The notes under the pieces: model-generated
The model's database searches: none
What the model was told of the DNA's origin: nothing
The model's input: only the letters and a program-made list of their open reading frames with translations
Shown here: positions 31,702-44,600 of the stretch, piece after piece
Numbering within the stretch: the first letter of the stretch is position 1
Layout: the number at the start of each line of letters is the position of its first letter
Program-made: the position numbers and the translations under genes
From: Gymnopus androsaceus JB14
Lineage: Eukaryota > Basidiomycota > Agaricomycetes > Agaricales > Omphalotaceae
Reading direction: 5' to 3'
Assembly (NCBI GenBank): GCA_009733575.1
Contig: ML769693.1
Location: 1 to 64,000, forward strand
DNA length: 64,000 nucleotides

Positions 31702-33405
31702 TTAATTGTCAGAAGGATGTACAAGCTTGCCAAGTTCTTCATCGGGATCCAAGTCAGAATTGCCAACAAGGTTGGCCTTTGCTTGGATAGCTGGAGGAAG
31801 AAGAGCACGTCCATGCTCTTGCAGCTGTTTAGCACTGAGCTTTCCAATCAAACTACAAGCCTCCACATCCACTGCAGACATCTCATTGCAGAGGTTTTGT
31901 TCACAGTGTCTACGATGACCAACAAATGTTTGGACAAGCAGGCAAGATGGACAGCAGACTACTGCAGTAGAGATCAATGTCCAGACATCTTCTGGAACTC
32001 CTAAATAAGAATTCCAGGCAAGATATGCTCTACCAACCTCCGTGCATAATCCAGAGTCAAAGCTGAGATTTTGGTGGTCGCCTCCAATTCCGCAATACTT
32101 GGGCACAGAGGCTGCATATGCGGGAACTATATAAGAAAGACGTTTTTAGACTCATTGCATAACCAGTACAATTGCATGAACATTTACCAACTGGGAGCAA
32201 GGGCGAGTTGCAACAGTGTGAAGTAAAGCCAGATACTTTGTTATAGCCCAGGTGCGCATGGTACCCCTCAGGGGAAAAAACACAACAGCATCCAGAGCAT
32301 TTTTGAGCTGCAGACATGATCTCTATAAAGGAGAGAATAGTTATACCATCTGAGCTGTTCAGCTTTATTATGAGTGCTCCAATTTGATAGTCGATAAAGG
32401 TAAGATTCTTCATGATTACTCCGTATAGGCTTTGTGGTTTGAATGCATTGTGGGGCCACATGATTTCTGGTAGCTCTTTCAGATTGTATGCCATGTGAAT
32501 TTGCGGAGACTCTAAAAAAATGCTACTGAGAGTTTTGATACAGAAAGAAGAAGGAACATCAAACCTTGATAAACCCCCACCTGATAGGCCCATCTGTGGG
32601 TATAGAGAATTGCTAAATCTGCACAACTCAACTCAATATGGAGATGATCTGATGAATACAAGCTTGCTTTACCTGGCTGGGTCCTGATCTTGAAGGTAGC
32701 TTTATCAAAGAGTGACTCTGGTTTTTTGGGCTCAGCAGTAGCATGATTGGCTGATGGTTGCCCTTAAGTTAGAGAAGGAGGAACGGTACTAGGCAAAACC
32801 TAACCTGATTCTCCAACAGCACTATTGGTCGAGGATGTAACATTTGCCTAGGGAAGATGGATTGGCACTAATCTTGGTGTAAAGAAAATTTGATCAAGCA
32901 ACAAATCCTGTATAAGACTTACTTTTTGTATCTGCAGCCTTCATGCGAGGCTTGGAAGAAATACCTGATGGTCTTTCTGTATTGGGTGAACTTTATGATC
33001 ATTTGACTGTCATCCTTTGACACAAATGGGTTTTCTGCATGGGGGCACAACGGAGCTTTAAATCCTGGGATAGATGACCAGCTCAATGGGTTTGTATTGA
33101 TCACCTCCCCTTTTGAGTTAGTCAAGCCCATGCTACCAAAGAGAATTGCATGTATCAGACCAGACCAGGTATTGGAAGTTAAGCATGTCTTACCTGTGCC
33201 ATGGGATGAACTCCCCATTGAGAAAGGTGACTAGGTGTCCACGACCAACCAGCAGCTTGAAGCTCTTGAAAGTTTTGTTATTATCCACATGATCGTAGTT
33301 GAAGATCAGTTCAGTCTGGTTCTGAAGTTTGTATGGGTGTGAAGAACTTCTGGTTAATCTGCGGGTCTGTGTATGCATGGAGATGGAGATAGATGTGTTG
33401 GACAT
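31702..33405 (-). CDS. Unknown multi-exon Cys/His-containing protein, TE-neighbourhood type
   Basis: Minus-strand exons: an N-terminal one from ATG 33,405 (IFNYDHVDNNKTFKSFKLLV, GEFIPWH), a spliced one with GEVINTNPLSWSSIPGFKAP, one at about 32,626-32,188 (FIEIMSAAQKCSGCCCVFSP, EGYHAHLGYNK) and a last one 32,126-31,702 (GRAYLAWNSYLGVPEDVW, CCPSCLLVQTFVGHRRHC). Two putative zinc sites are visible (CSGCC...H...H and CCPSC...H..HC). Proteins with this C..C-EGY..H, then AFLEWNS..GVPEDVW pattern recur in agaric genomes with no known role. No clear in-frame stop is seen. It is divergent from a decayed gene starting at 33,965, with which it may share a 560-bp promoter. Confidence 0.55.
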
Positions 33406-33964
33406 CTGTTCCTTTGTAAAAGGGCGATTGACAACTTACCTTTGAGGCACAAGATAGTTGAGTATATATGCAAAATGCTCAAGGCAGAAGACAAGGTACT
33501 CCACTCATTGCAGCCAAGGTGTGGGAATTTTTGTGGCTGTGACCATCAAGTTGCTGAGCTACTAAACTATTCAATGCAATTCACGGTACTGTTGCGGGCA
33601 AGGGGTGGGAGTTTTGAATAGTCACCGAGCAGTTACAGTAGCCACACACTAATTTTGGTAAGTAAGCTATTGTGATCGCAACTGTGATGTTGTGTGATTT
33701 GCTGGTCTAAGCATTGGCTGAGTAGTGCTAGTTGTCAAAGCAGTCTAGAAACTGTAAGTTACAAGCCCGCCACCACCTTAACCTTGTAGCCCACTAGTTA
33801 CTAAGTGCTGGCATCTGCTATGCATGCTAACAAGGCCAGTTTTGCACAAATCTTGTTTGATTCTTGCCAAATGGGCATGAGATGGTAGTCAATAGTACGG
33901 GTCTGCTGTATCTATAAATTCAGAGGGCAAATTTCCAACAGGCATACACTTACTCAAGAATTAG

Positions 33965-35960
33965 ATGCCCCCTCCCAATAAGAAATGCCGACACCATCGG
34001 CAGAAGCATACTGGGAAACGGCGAAGGCCAGATGTATCTAGTGGCAGCAGCAGTGACCCAGACTCAGATGACACTACAACTGAGCATTGACATACTCGTA
34101 AGAGGGCACGTAGAGAGTCCACTCCACCAGTGTCCTCAAAAGCAAGGGGAAAAAAGGCTCACAGTAGAGGGTAGTGACCCATTTCATATCAGAAAGGCCC
34201 AGCTTTTAACCAAGGAAGACCCTACTTTGGTGAATTTCAAGGTATATGCACCACTTTGAGCAATAGACTTAACTGTCTGACATTTACTTGAGATGGCAGT
34301 GGAAGTACACATCCATGTTATGACTGGTCTGTATAAAGCAGATGCTCTCCCAATCTCACCCACTCCTGAAGAAATTGAAGCTGTTGAGAAAAAGTAAGAA
34401 AGTGTTTCTTGGGTGTGTTCTTGCCTAAATTTCTCTGCTTAGGTTCAAAAAAAGTCGTGACCCCTATTGCGAGATAGATCGCAACATGAATAAAGTAAAC
34501 ACCAAAGATAGAGAAGTGTGAAAAAGTCTTCAACAGCTCAGGTACCAGTGCAAGGAGATCAGAGGAGGTACTTATGCTGGTAAAATTGCTCTAATACCAG
34601 ACCACAGCATACGTGTGATACTCAGTATGGTCAAAGAGTCAGGGCTGGCAGAATGGCGTCCAGATGTCCTTGGTGTACCAGATTCATTCTACAATTAACT
34701 ACACAAGCAGGCTTTCATGAAATGTTTTGAGGCAACTGTCCTCAATGGTGGTTATAGGTGTGGCTTGACAATATGTTTTTATTTTAATTTGCTTAGAGCC
34801 AGATAGACATCTTGAGGTTACATTCAAGCACTTGGATAACATACATCTTCTTGGGAAATTGCTTGATAATCATCTTTTCTCCTTCTGGAGAAATTTGGTT
34901 AAAAGGGAAGCTAAAGAGCTGGGCAGTGTTTCAAGAGCCATTGCCAAAAATAAGGTATACAAGCGGCGTGAGATTGTAAGCCATTTTCACTTGAATTTGA
35001 TTGGCCTCTAATAGAAATATTGTAGAAGTCAAAGAGTCGATTGCAACAGCAGGTCAGGCGTGGATGGAATCTTTGCATTCAGTATCTCATTGCAGAGCCT
35101 GCATGACATTCTGATGAAGAAGATGCGCCAGATGGTCAGACCTTCCATGTCCTTTCTATGTCTTGTCACAGTTCAAAAGCTACCAAGTTCATTCATGACC
35201 TTGATGGTGAAGTGGATGAATTTATCTCACTCACCAAAAGATACAATGCATACAAGAGGTATCCCTGTGCACCTCACCCAGCACACAAGAATACACAGCT
35301 AAATGGCCTTCCCAGTCAGTTGCTCTAGATTGGCATGATCCTGAGCAGTTTAACCGACTTCCTGCTTTTATACGGGCAAAATATGTCAAAGCCTGCATTG
35401 CTTTGCCACTTGAGCCTGTTATGAATCAGGCAGAGGACTGACAGAGCTTGGAGATGTCAGAGGAGCAGTTCATGGAAAGATATGGCAATGATGTCCGTGC
35501 ACTGTACCAGTTCCCTACCAAGGAGCAAATTGATGCAATGAAGAATGGTGTACTGCCTGACTCTGATAGCTCTGATGATGCTGATGATGAAAACAGTGAA
35601 GAGGATGAGGATGAAGCAATGGATGAACCAGGCTTTGAAGATTTCTATGATGATGATGGCAATTTTGAGGAGCAAGACAATGAATCAGATGAATCAGATG
35701 CTGATAGTGTAAACAAAAGGGAGGAATCAACGGATGCCAACAATGAAGGGACTAATGAGTCTCAAAGTGAGACCAATGAGTCGCAAAGCTCAGTTGGAGA
35801 GGGAGAAGAGATGGAAACTGATGATGAAGGGACCAATGAGTCTCAAGGCATAGCTAGAGGTGCTGGTCACATTCCTACTGACATAGATTCGGAAATGGAC
35901 TTTCAAAGTGCCCCAGAAACCAATGAGGAAGTTGAAATGGAGGCTGATGATGACCTTTGA
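33965..35960 (+). pseudogene. Decayed unknown gene, acidic C-terminus, TE-neighbourhood type
   Basis: The frame opens MPPPNKKCRHHRQKHTGKRR with a nuclear-type basic patch, then a spliced VEVHIHVMTGLYKADALPIS exon, KDREV, QQLRYQCKEIRGGTYAGKIA, SGLAEWRPDVLGVPDSFYN, FSFWRNLVKREAKELG, DWHDPEQFNRLPAFIRAKYV, and a last open part of 170 codons (35,448-35,960) that is Asp/Glu/Ser-rich with repeats of GTNESQS. Stops interrupt it at 34,088, 34,519, 34,696, about 35,109 and 35,439; most fit CGA/CAA to TGA/TAA. The family appears repeatedly in agarics without assigned function, and I infer a link to mobile DNA only from that. Confidence 0.5.
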
Positions 35961-37104
35961 AGTAGTTAGTAACTTGTAACCTGTATCTGGAAAATACTTT
36001 TTGGAGTCCAGTTCTGACCACATGACTGCATTCATATGCCATTGAAGTATATAACACATCACTAAAGGCAAAGCTGGGCTGAAAAGTCCCCTTCTACTCA
36101 GCAAGAGATACTGTCATTCTTCACCAACTGGCACAGATAATTGGCTCATCTCCATATTTTTTTAGCTTCACCTATTTGTACCACAAAACATGATTTTTCA
36201 ATACATCAGCGAAACGTGGGTGTGCTGCCAGTAGAGAAATGTGGAGTCTCCACAGCACTCATAGCACTCATAGAACCCATAGCAAGGGTACCGTTTGTGG
36301 AGAACTATGGTATGCTATGGATACCATGGATTGCCATGGATTTGACAGAAATGTAGCCTGTCAGGACATGTCACTGTTCAATTTGAAACTAAATATATTT
36401 TGATCATTTGAATTGTTTCCCTCACTTGAGAGACCAAATGCAACCAAAATAACCATGATTCAAATCATGGTATTTGTTTGTAGTACTTGTAGTGAAACTA
36501 GAACTGCATAGTATAAATGGTGTAAACAAATGGTGATGAGGCTTATAATTAAATATCTGCAAACATTAGAGACATCCAAACTAAGTTGAAAACTTGAATG
36601 AAACTTACACTGAGGTGATAATATCTAGACCATTGGGGGTCTGCCAAAAGGGTAAAGTCTTCAGGTAGAATTTGGACAATAAAATGAGGCAAAACAATCA
36701 AATTTTATTGCTACTGGTAAGTAAGTAATACTAATAGTAAGTAATATAACAATGAGTAAAATGCCACAGTACTTATTATGAACTTGAAAGGGATTGGAGA
36801 CTTGGAGGATGAATTTAAGGATTTATTATCATACACAAGAGTTAAGGAAAAGATGCTGGAGCACAGAACCAACTCCGCAACACTTACATATGCCCTGCCA
36901 GAGGGGCCCTGCCAAGAGGGACTTAGCAGTTTTCCTTTTTTCAGGCGGGAACAGGATGCCAAAACATAACAATGCTCAATGTCAACAAAAATCTGCAATA
37001 AACCAAGGAAATGACAAACTCACTTCAAGCCAGATTTGATGTGCAATTCTGTCAATAAGGGTCTGATCATTATCTTACTTTACTAGGCAACACTACAGCA
37101 CTAA
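35961..37104. other. Intergenic, low coding potential
   Basis: AT-rich, with overlapping frames on opposite strands at 36,711-37,039 that I cannot assign. A short local run of GGTACCG/ATACCATGG-type self-complementary words lies at about 36,285-36,345. Confidence 0.35.
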
Positions 37105-38571
37105 GTGGTACCCACTTCAGGCTACCTTAATATATAACTAGTAAGATAGTCCAAAGCACAACAATCCAGTATCTAATATGATTGAAATCCACAGGAAATC
37201 CAGGGCTCTGGAATCCAGGGGCCTCATCTGGAATCCATAGGGCCAGAGGTCCTGGCCCTATGGATTCCATATCCCATTAGTATTGGCTACCAAATAGGTA
37301 TTGATAGCTGTGGCAATGACTTTCTCACCCAGATAGGACAACCAACCTCTACTGATTCCATCGATATTAATGTGACACTGTCACACATGATGAATTAAAC
37401 TTTTCCCAATGCTAGCAATAGTGAAACTCTCATCTACACCTACCAACCTATCTGTACTGATACTCCGACCATCAAGTCTCATGTGACAGTGTCACATATA
37501 CTATGAATTAAAGTTTTGATTATTATGGTGATGGATTCCAGGAGGAAACCTAGGAATAAGGTATAGAGTAAATACAGTGTGACAGTGTGACATATGTCAC
37601 AGTGGAAAATCAACTGTTAGACTCTATAATTCAGCAAAAAATCATGAAAAATAGTGAAAATATTCAGGTGATGGGTTTGCAGTCTGTGCATGACTTTTTG
37701 TTCTACTATTAATGGTTACTATTCAAGCCAGTTAAAGAGCTACAGTGGGTGCTAATGTATGGCACCTATTAATAGTTTGAGTGACACCCATCCAAATGTT
37801 ATGATATGATGTCACAACTTATGTGACATGTTAACGGTAATAGACATAATGTGAAATATCATCTGGATAGCATCAGGTTGATGTGATATAGTCACAGCTA
37901 TGTCACATTCCTTTGAACAAGACACCTGACCATTGTCATATTCATACACCTTAGCATAGCAAGTGTGACACATGTCACACTTTAGAATAAATACAGTACA
38001 CTATGGAATCCAGAGTACAGTATGGAATCCATTCACTAGTAAAAATAGTACACTATGGAATCCAGAGTATAGTATGGAATCCATGGACTAGTAAATATTG
38101 TACAGTATGGAATCCATTGACCATTAAATATAGTACAGTATGGAATCCAGAGTACAGTGTGAAATCCATGGACTATTAAATATAGTACACTATGGAATCC
38201 ATAGTACAGTTGGAATCCATTGACTAGTAAATATAGTATACCATGGACTACAAACTATAACAGTCCATGGAATCCATTCACTACAGACTAATATAGTCTT
38301 TGTTGTTGAACAAGCACCCCTAAGCACGAGGGGGGAGTGGTCCCTAAATATTTTCATGATTTTCATGATTTTTCCCACATTTATCAGGCCCGATTCTCGA
38401 CATTTTTGTGTAAAATAAGTGCCCATATGCACCGGGGGGGGGGGGGGCGGAACAACAATGCCAGAATATTTTCATGATTTTTGATGATTTTTTTAGGATT
38501 CATCAAGCCTGATTCGCAACATTTTTTGGCAAAATAAGCGCCGATAAGCACTGGGAGGGCAGGCAACAGTA

Positions 38572-38836
38572 ACCTAATGGTTGTAATAGTACCAATAAGT
38601 TGTGTTAGTAACTAATCTAATGGTAGTACTAGTACCAACAAGTCAGACTAGTAACTAATCTAATGGTTGTACTAGTACCAATAACTCGGACTAGGAACTA
38701 ATCTAATGGTTGTACTAGTACTAATAACTTGTACTAGTAACTAATCTAATGGTTGAACTAGTACTAATAACTCGTACAAGTAACTAATCTACTGGTAGTA
38801 CTAGTACCAATAAGTTGGACTAGTAACTAATCTAAT
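38572..38836. repeat. 45-bp minisatellite inside the TIR element
   Basis: About six copies of a unit built on AACTAATCTAATGGT followed by TGTACTAGTACCAATAA, with substitutions. CTAGTACTAG-like words are self-complementary. Confidence 0.8.
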
Positions 38837-38837
38837 G

Positions 38838-39089
38838 TAGGGCTTACCACCATACCGTTCACGGTCACGGCCGTGAATTTTACAGTCCGGAGGAAGGTGA
38901 TGACTGGTGAGCAAGTGCAATGGTACTGTGTCACGACCATCACAGTCAAAATGGCACAGTTCAACACAGGTACTACCGTGCCGTCAACCGTGCCGTTTGT
39001 GAAGCTAGCTGGAGGAGGTACGGGACAGGCACTGTTCCGTGTCACAGTGACCATGAACCGTGGGGACACGGGCATGGTGGTAAGCCCTA
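38838..39089. mobile_element. Nested 250-bp TA-flanked MITE, GC-rich
   Basis: The ends are the perfect 14-bp pair GGGCTTACCACCAT and ATGGTGGTAAGCCC, each flanked by TA (38,838-38,839 and 39,088-39,089). Just inside, CCGTTCACGGTCACGG is partly mirrored by GTCACAGTGACC..GAACCGTGG. The base composition is clearly higher in GC than the AT-rich element around it. TA duplication suggests Tc1/mariner-type mobilisation. Confidence 0.75.
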
Positions 39090-40221
39090 TCAATGGATTC
39101 CATACTGTACAATATTTACTAGTCCATGGATTCCATACTATACTCTGGATTCCATAGTGTACTATTTTTACTAGTGAATGGATTCCATACTGTACTCTGG
39201 ATTCCATAGTGTACTGTATTTATTCTAAAGTGTGACATGTGTCACACTTGCTATGCTAAGGTGTATGAATATGACAATGGTCAGGTGTCTTGTTCAAAGG
39301 AATGTGACATAGCTGTGACTATATCACATCAACCTGATGCTATCCAGATGATATTTCACATTATGTCTATTACCGTTAACATGTCACATAAGTTGTGACA
39401 TCATATCATAACATTTGGATGGGTGTCACTCAAACTATTAATAGGTGCCATACATTAGCACCCACTGTAGCTCTTTAACTGGCTTGAATAGTAACCATTA
39501 ATAGTAGAACAAAAAGTCATGCACAGACTGCAAACCCATCACCTGAATATTTTCACTATTTTTCATGATTTTTTGCTGAATTATAGAGTCTAACAGTTGA
39601 TTTTCCACTGTGACATATGTCACACTGTCACACTGTATTTACTCTATACCTTATTCCTAGGTTTCCTCCTGGAATCCATCACCATAATAATCAAAACTTT
39701 AATTCATAGTATATGTGACACTGTCACATGAGACTTGATGGTCGGAGTATCAGTACAGATAGGTTGGTAGGTGTAGATGAGAGTTTCACTATTGCTAGCA
39801 TTGGGAAAAGTTTAATTCATCATGTGTGACAGTGTCACATTAATATCGATGGAATCAGTAGAGGTTGGTTGTCCTATCTGGGTGAGAAAGTCATTGCCAC
39901 AGCTATCAATACCTATTTGGTAGCCAATACTAATGGGATATGGAATCCAGAGTGCCAGAGGTCCTGGCCCTATGGATTCCAGGCTAGGCCCCTGGATTCC
40001 AGAGCCCTGGATTTCCTGTGGATTTCTATCATATTAGATACTACTGGATTGTTGTGCTTTGGACTATCTAACTAGTTATATATTCAGGCAGACTGGAATG
40101 TGGTACCATGTGGTGGGGTCTTTACTATATGACAGAAAGCCAGTTCCAGATCATGAGAGATGAATAAATAATGATATCAGGAGTTATAAGAGTGCTTGCG
40201 CCAGTCTAATGTGTCCAGTCC

Positions 40222-41060
40222 ATGGTCAACCTTGTGGAAGTAGCAAATCACTGCACTGGCAGAGGTGCTGATTCCGAAGATTTGCTAATCTTTGGGAGCC
40301 TAATGTCTACAGTACCCACCTGCAATAAATATCGACCACTCATTGACTCTGAACAAAGAGAGGTGCAAGTTGTAGAGTCTATTCAGCTGGAAAGTAGCTC
40401 TCAGTGTTCTTTGAGTCGTGGAAAGGAAGCAAAAGAACTGGGTGCCAATTATTATCACAGTGGCAGTGAAAGTGAGCACTAAATCAAGTGCCTTGGTGAT
40501 GATTCCCAGGCTGGTGCTGCACTGTTATCTCCTACCATCTCTCTCTCATCTAATGGTTGATCGAGTGGTTTGCACCTGCAATAAGTGCAGCAAACTAACA
40601 TATTTAGCTTCCAATGGCAAAAAAGCAATTGGGAGACTGATTTCAAGGTGGACTAAATGCCAACATCTCAGTGACCACTCTATGAAACAGGCTCAAACCA
40701 AAGCAGCAACTCAAATATCCTCTGCTAAGAAAAAAGCAAGACCAGTAAATCCAAACAGCCAGTATAGATTTCCAAAACAGCATACAGATGCTCCCAAGAT
40801 TGTAGTCCCCAGCTTGAACACTGGTGTGCAATTGCTTGTACTTTTCTCACCGAACTGGGTAACAACAAAATTTCAGTGATCATTCCAGTTTATAATCTGT
40901 GTTACTTGCTTGTAGCATGGCTGGTTCTGTGCAAAGGACTCAGCCGGAACACAGGAAATACTCTGCTGCAAGCTCTTCGCTTCATTCTCTTTACATCTCT
41001 CCAACTTATCTACCTCACACTGAAAAGCTTAGGTGCACAGGTAGATGCACCTTCCTATAA
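40222..41060 (+). pseudogene. Fragment of a TE-type protein with N-terminal Cys cluster
   Basis: A frame at 40,418-40,879 contains RVVCTCNKCSKLTYLASNGK followed by a basic linker; then, after an interrupted stretch, LSRNTGNTLLQALRFILFTS at about 40,935-41,060. The C-x-C-x2-C start with a following GK...G and an H..D region is common at the N-terminus of agaric transposase-like proteins of uncertain class. It is cut at the point where the 16-kb KDZ element begins. I infer that the KDZ element inserted into, or beside, this older element. Confidence 0.4.
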
Positions 41061-41076
41061 GAGTATGAGTTCACTT

Positions 41077-41490
41077 TAAACAAGCCAGGTCATAACCGTT
41101 CTTTATTAAACAGTATGAATCTTTTAAACAGCTATGTAAAAATATATTCTATGGTATTTTACCTACAATAATTAAACATACAACCCATTAAACAGACTAG
41201 TGATTGGTGGCGATTAAACAGATATTTAAACAAGTCTATTGAACAAAGATGAATAGGTTGGAAAACTTTGAGATTATTTGGTGGCGATTAGACAAAATGT
41301 TTAAACAAATCTATTAAACAAAGATAAGTTGATTGCAAACTTTGAATTAAACATACAAACATACCTTTCCACAGCCCATTAAACAGTTCTGCAGGTTTGT
41401 TTAAGTCGCCTGTTCAATCCCATCCGGTCACCATTAAACTATTCAAATGAACAACAAACATGTACCTTTCAATTAAACCCCTCCTATTAA
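41077..41490. repeat. Left subterminal TTAAACA array
   Basis: About 17 occurrences of TTAAACA or one-base variants, mostly in one orientation, spaced 15-40 bp. Such subterminal repeats usually bind the transposase in large DNA transposons. Confidence 0.7.
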
Positions 41491-41682
41491 ACAGCTCACA
41501 AGTTGCTTTTAACTCCTGGAACTCTTCCGTTTAGTTCCCGTGTTTTCCACATCCTCTTCGTCTTCATCCGCTAAGGGCTCTCTGGTATCACCTCCGCGAA
41601 TTGTAGGATCCTTGAAAGGCGGTCTTGAAGCCCATCTTCAATGCAGATTTAGGTTTATACCTTAAGAAAATGGATCGGTGAC

Positions 41683-44600
41683 TTACCAATTGAAAGCAAA
41701 GTACTTCTCATGGTCTGTACGCCATATCAATACCCGATCTGCAATCGTCTCACTAGGGCTTGTCGGACGTAATATAGGAACAGCAACACTATCGAACTTC
41801 ATCTGAAGGTCGACACGAAGAGATTCAAAGATGTCACGGTGTTCGCGAGCATATGCACCATGCCCAGGAGACTCAGCAAATTCCTTTGCCAGCAAAGCCC
41901 AGGCGTCTCGTTTGAAGGCAAATCTCCGCAAAGCACGATCACATTCAGCATGCTTTCTCTTGAGGCACTCTTGCCAGCGTTCAAAATCTGCCTCGGCTCT
42001 AAACCATTGCACTCTATCATCTGCTGAATATTAGGATAGCCTTGAAAGCAAAAGCACATGTACAAGCAACATACTAGTTTCCTCCCATGCCTCTATCTCC
42101 TCTGGTTTCATATTCTTCAGCTGACCCGTTTTCCAGATCCAACCCTCCGAAGGCGGTCGCTCCATGCTATTTTTAGATGACACTGGGGTATGTTCATCAC
42201 TTTCTGAAGCTTTGGCAACTGTGGGTGGGTTGGGCGCTTGGGCTATTCACAGATGTATCATGCCCACATACATCAGTAATAGCACTACTCACCTTTGCGC
42301 ATTGCCATCTTGGTACCTGTACACAATCAATGATGGACAAACTGCAGTGAATTACAAAGGAGCTTACCTGCACAGTTTAACGCCTCCACATCAAACATTA
42401 GATCATCCAAGTCATTGACTTTTTCCTCATTGTGTGGTGATTCACTTTCACCATTGCCAAAAATTAGGCAAGACGTGGTCCCATTATCTGACAACCGATA
42501 TCCAGCACGAGTCATTGCCCAACGATTTCCCTCAACCACTCTAGAGTTGCCTGGTGATTGTCGCCTCTCCCTCGCCTTCCGAAAGGTGTCCTGCTCACTC
42601 AAAGTAGGCCACTTCTCCTTGTCGAGGGCATCCAGCGCATCTAGAGCATCTCGGAACAGAGCGTAATTGACAATGAAGGTGCTCCGTTTTGCCTCAATGT
42701 TGCGAATCTCCTGGTTCGAGCGTGTGTTTGCATCCTGCCCACAGGCATGTTTGATTTTTTGCTTGTACGCAGCTGTGAGGGTTTTGACAGTTGTCTGTAA
42801 GCTGTTGATGATATCTCCAAGGGCCAATTCAAGCATTTGAGCTTGTCTACTAGCCAAACCGAGCAGACGGAACTTCTGTTGGTCAGAAGCCGAGAAATCT
42901 GAAGGCAAAAAAAAGGCGTTGGTCTTCAGGCTCTGCTGCAGATTGTCCGGCAAGTCGTGGGGCAATCGAACACATAAATCTTTTTTGTTCCTTGCGCCAT
43001 TTGTCAATTCGTGTTGACAGTTTTGTACGTCGAGACAAGAGCTCCTTCGATGGGCTGGATTGACATGTTTTTGCTTGACAATGTATACGAACTCTGGTGC
43101 ATGATCATGAGAGTTCAGTCACAAAGGAATATTTTGAAGCACGTACTGTATTTGAAAGATTGCAAGTCCCTCCTGTAGCCAAGACACTACTGCTCCCACC
43201 TTCACGTCTCCAGAGCAAATGGTAATGGTGTCTTTTGACGACATTAACCAATCTACCAAGGCTTTAAGGGTTGGAGCTACAAACGTTCTTGGTGAACATT
43301 TCTCATGATGAAGGGTATAGCCGCCTACCTTTCTTGTTGTTATGCGAATAAACACTCAGCACCGTACACTTCAATTTGGGATCCAAGTGAGGAGAGCGAT
43401 CCATTGCGGTCCATTGCACCACTTTCGTCCCATAGAGCTTGCAGAGCCCCACAAAATGATCACGTTTCTCCACATATTGTTTCACTGCATCAGTGAGATC
43501 CCTTATAACCTGTTGAGCTGTATGGTTGATCTTAGCAAGTGGATTGGAAGAATGGACAATACAAAGACATACCGAATCCAACCAATTTCCTCCAGTTCCA
43601 ATCTCCATAGTGAATGATCAAAGTGTCGACTCAATGACCAGGGCTCATTTGTAGGACCGCGGGACCGATCACATTGAATATAGCCCAGCTGAACTCTGCA
43701 GTGTTGCCGTGGAGATGTGCAAGACACGGCTTGTAGCAGTAGCAATACAGATAACCGCAACCCTCTGCATGATTTTTCACATGGATTACAGGGATTATCC
43801 AGTGCGACTTGTCAATGAGGTGAGCAAAACGCTTGTGGTATTTGTGCCAGCGGACCGAAATATTGGGACTCAAGGCACAGACATTGTCGTAGCTCCACAC
43901 ACAGTCGGGCTCATGACCCCAGTCAATCAGTGCTGCCTCGAGATCAAGCTCCATAGCCAAATCCACAATAGAAAATCTGAAAAAGTGAAGTCAATGACTC
44001 AGTAAACAGCTTGTTGAAAACCACACACCATTCGCCTAAAGTCAAGTCCATGCTGGAAGTTACAAAGATATGATTGCATTGAATGTTGACATTGCCCGTG
44101 ATGCACTGGTTCTTGAACTTTGCACAATTAACTCCATTAGCCACGTTCAAGTGGTTACACGTATTTTTCTAAAGCAACCATGAGTCGAGTCGATACCATG
44201 AAAAGTAAGATACTCGCCTCCTTTTGTAACTGTGGAATGGTTTTCAGGTAATGTTCATAGCGCTTCTCTGTACGCATATACGCTCTTCCTGCGAACAATG
44301 AGACGTTGTGAAGGTCATGCTTCTTGTCATAGTTCCCGGTTTTCATGTTTCCATCTGCCGTTCATGCTCATTGATGTAGGTGACTGGAGAAATAAAATGG
44401 ATTGAGATCCCTTGCAAGATAGATACTTGGTATGGACCTCAAGTGCGAGGGAGTTTTCTCCCATCCAGGCTCCATATTCACGTCTGGTTCCAGACAAGCT
44501 GGGCAGTAAACCATGAGGTTATCCTTTGGGTGATGAGGGAATAACTGATTCATTCCATCGCCATGTAATCTGCCAAACCGCTTCTCTGCTTCAAGCAGAG

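Larger units (their letters stand above)
37105..40110. mobile_element. 3.0-kb palindromic TIR element with arms near 1 kb
   Basis: Sequence from about 37,129 (aatatataactag) inward to about 38,100 is matched in inverse from 40,084 back to about 39,100, including long blocks such as the one with GATTCCATCGATATTAATG and its partner. Similarity continues outward, more weakly, to GGTACC words at 37,107 and 40,101, so the true ends are uncertain. The arms are rich in TGTGACAGTGTCACA-like words. The centre holds repeats of GTACAGTATGGAATCCA, a 14-base G run at about 38,432, a 45-bp minisatellite and a nested MITE. There is no transposase and no convincing target duplication. Confidence 0.75.
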
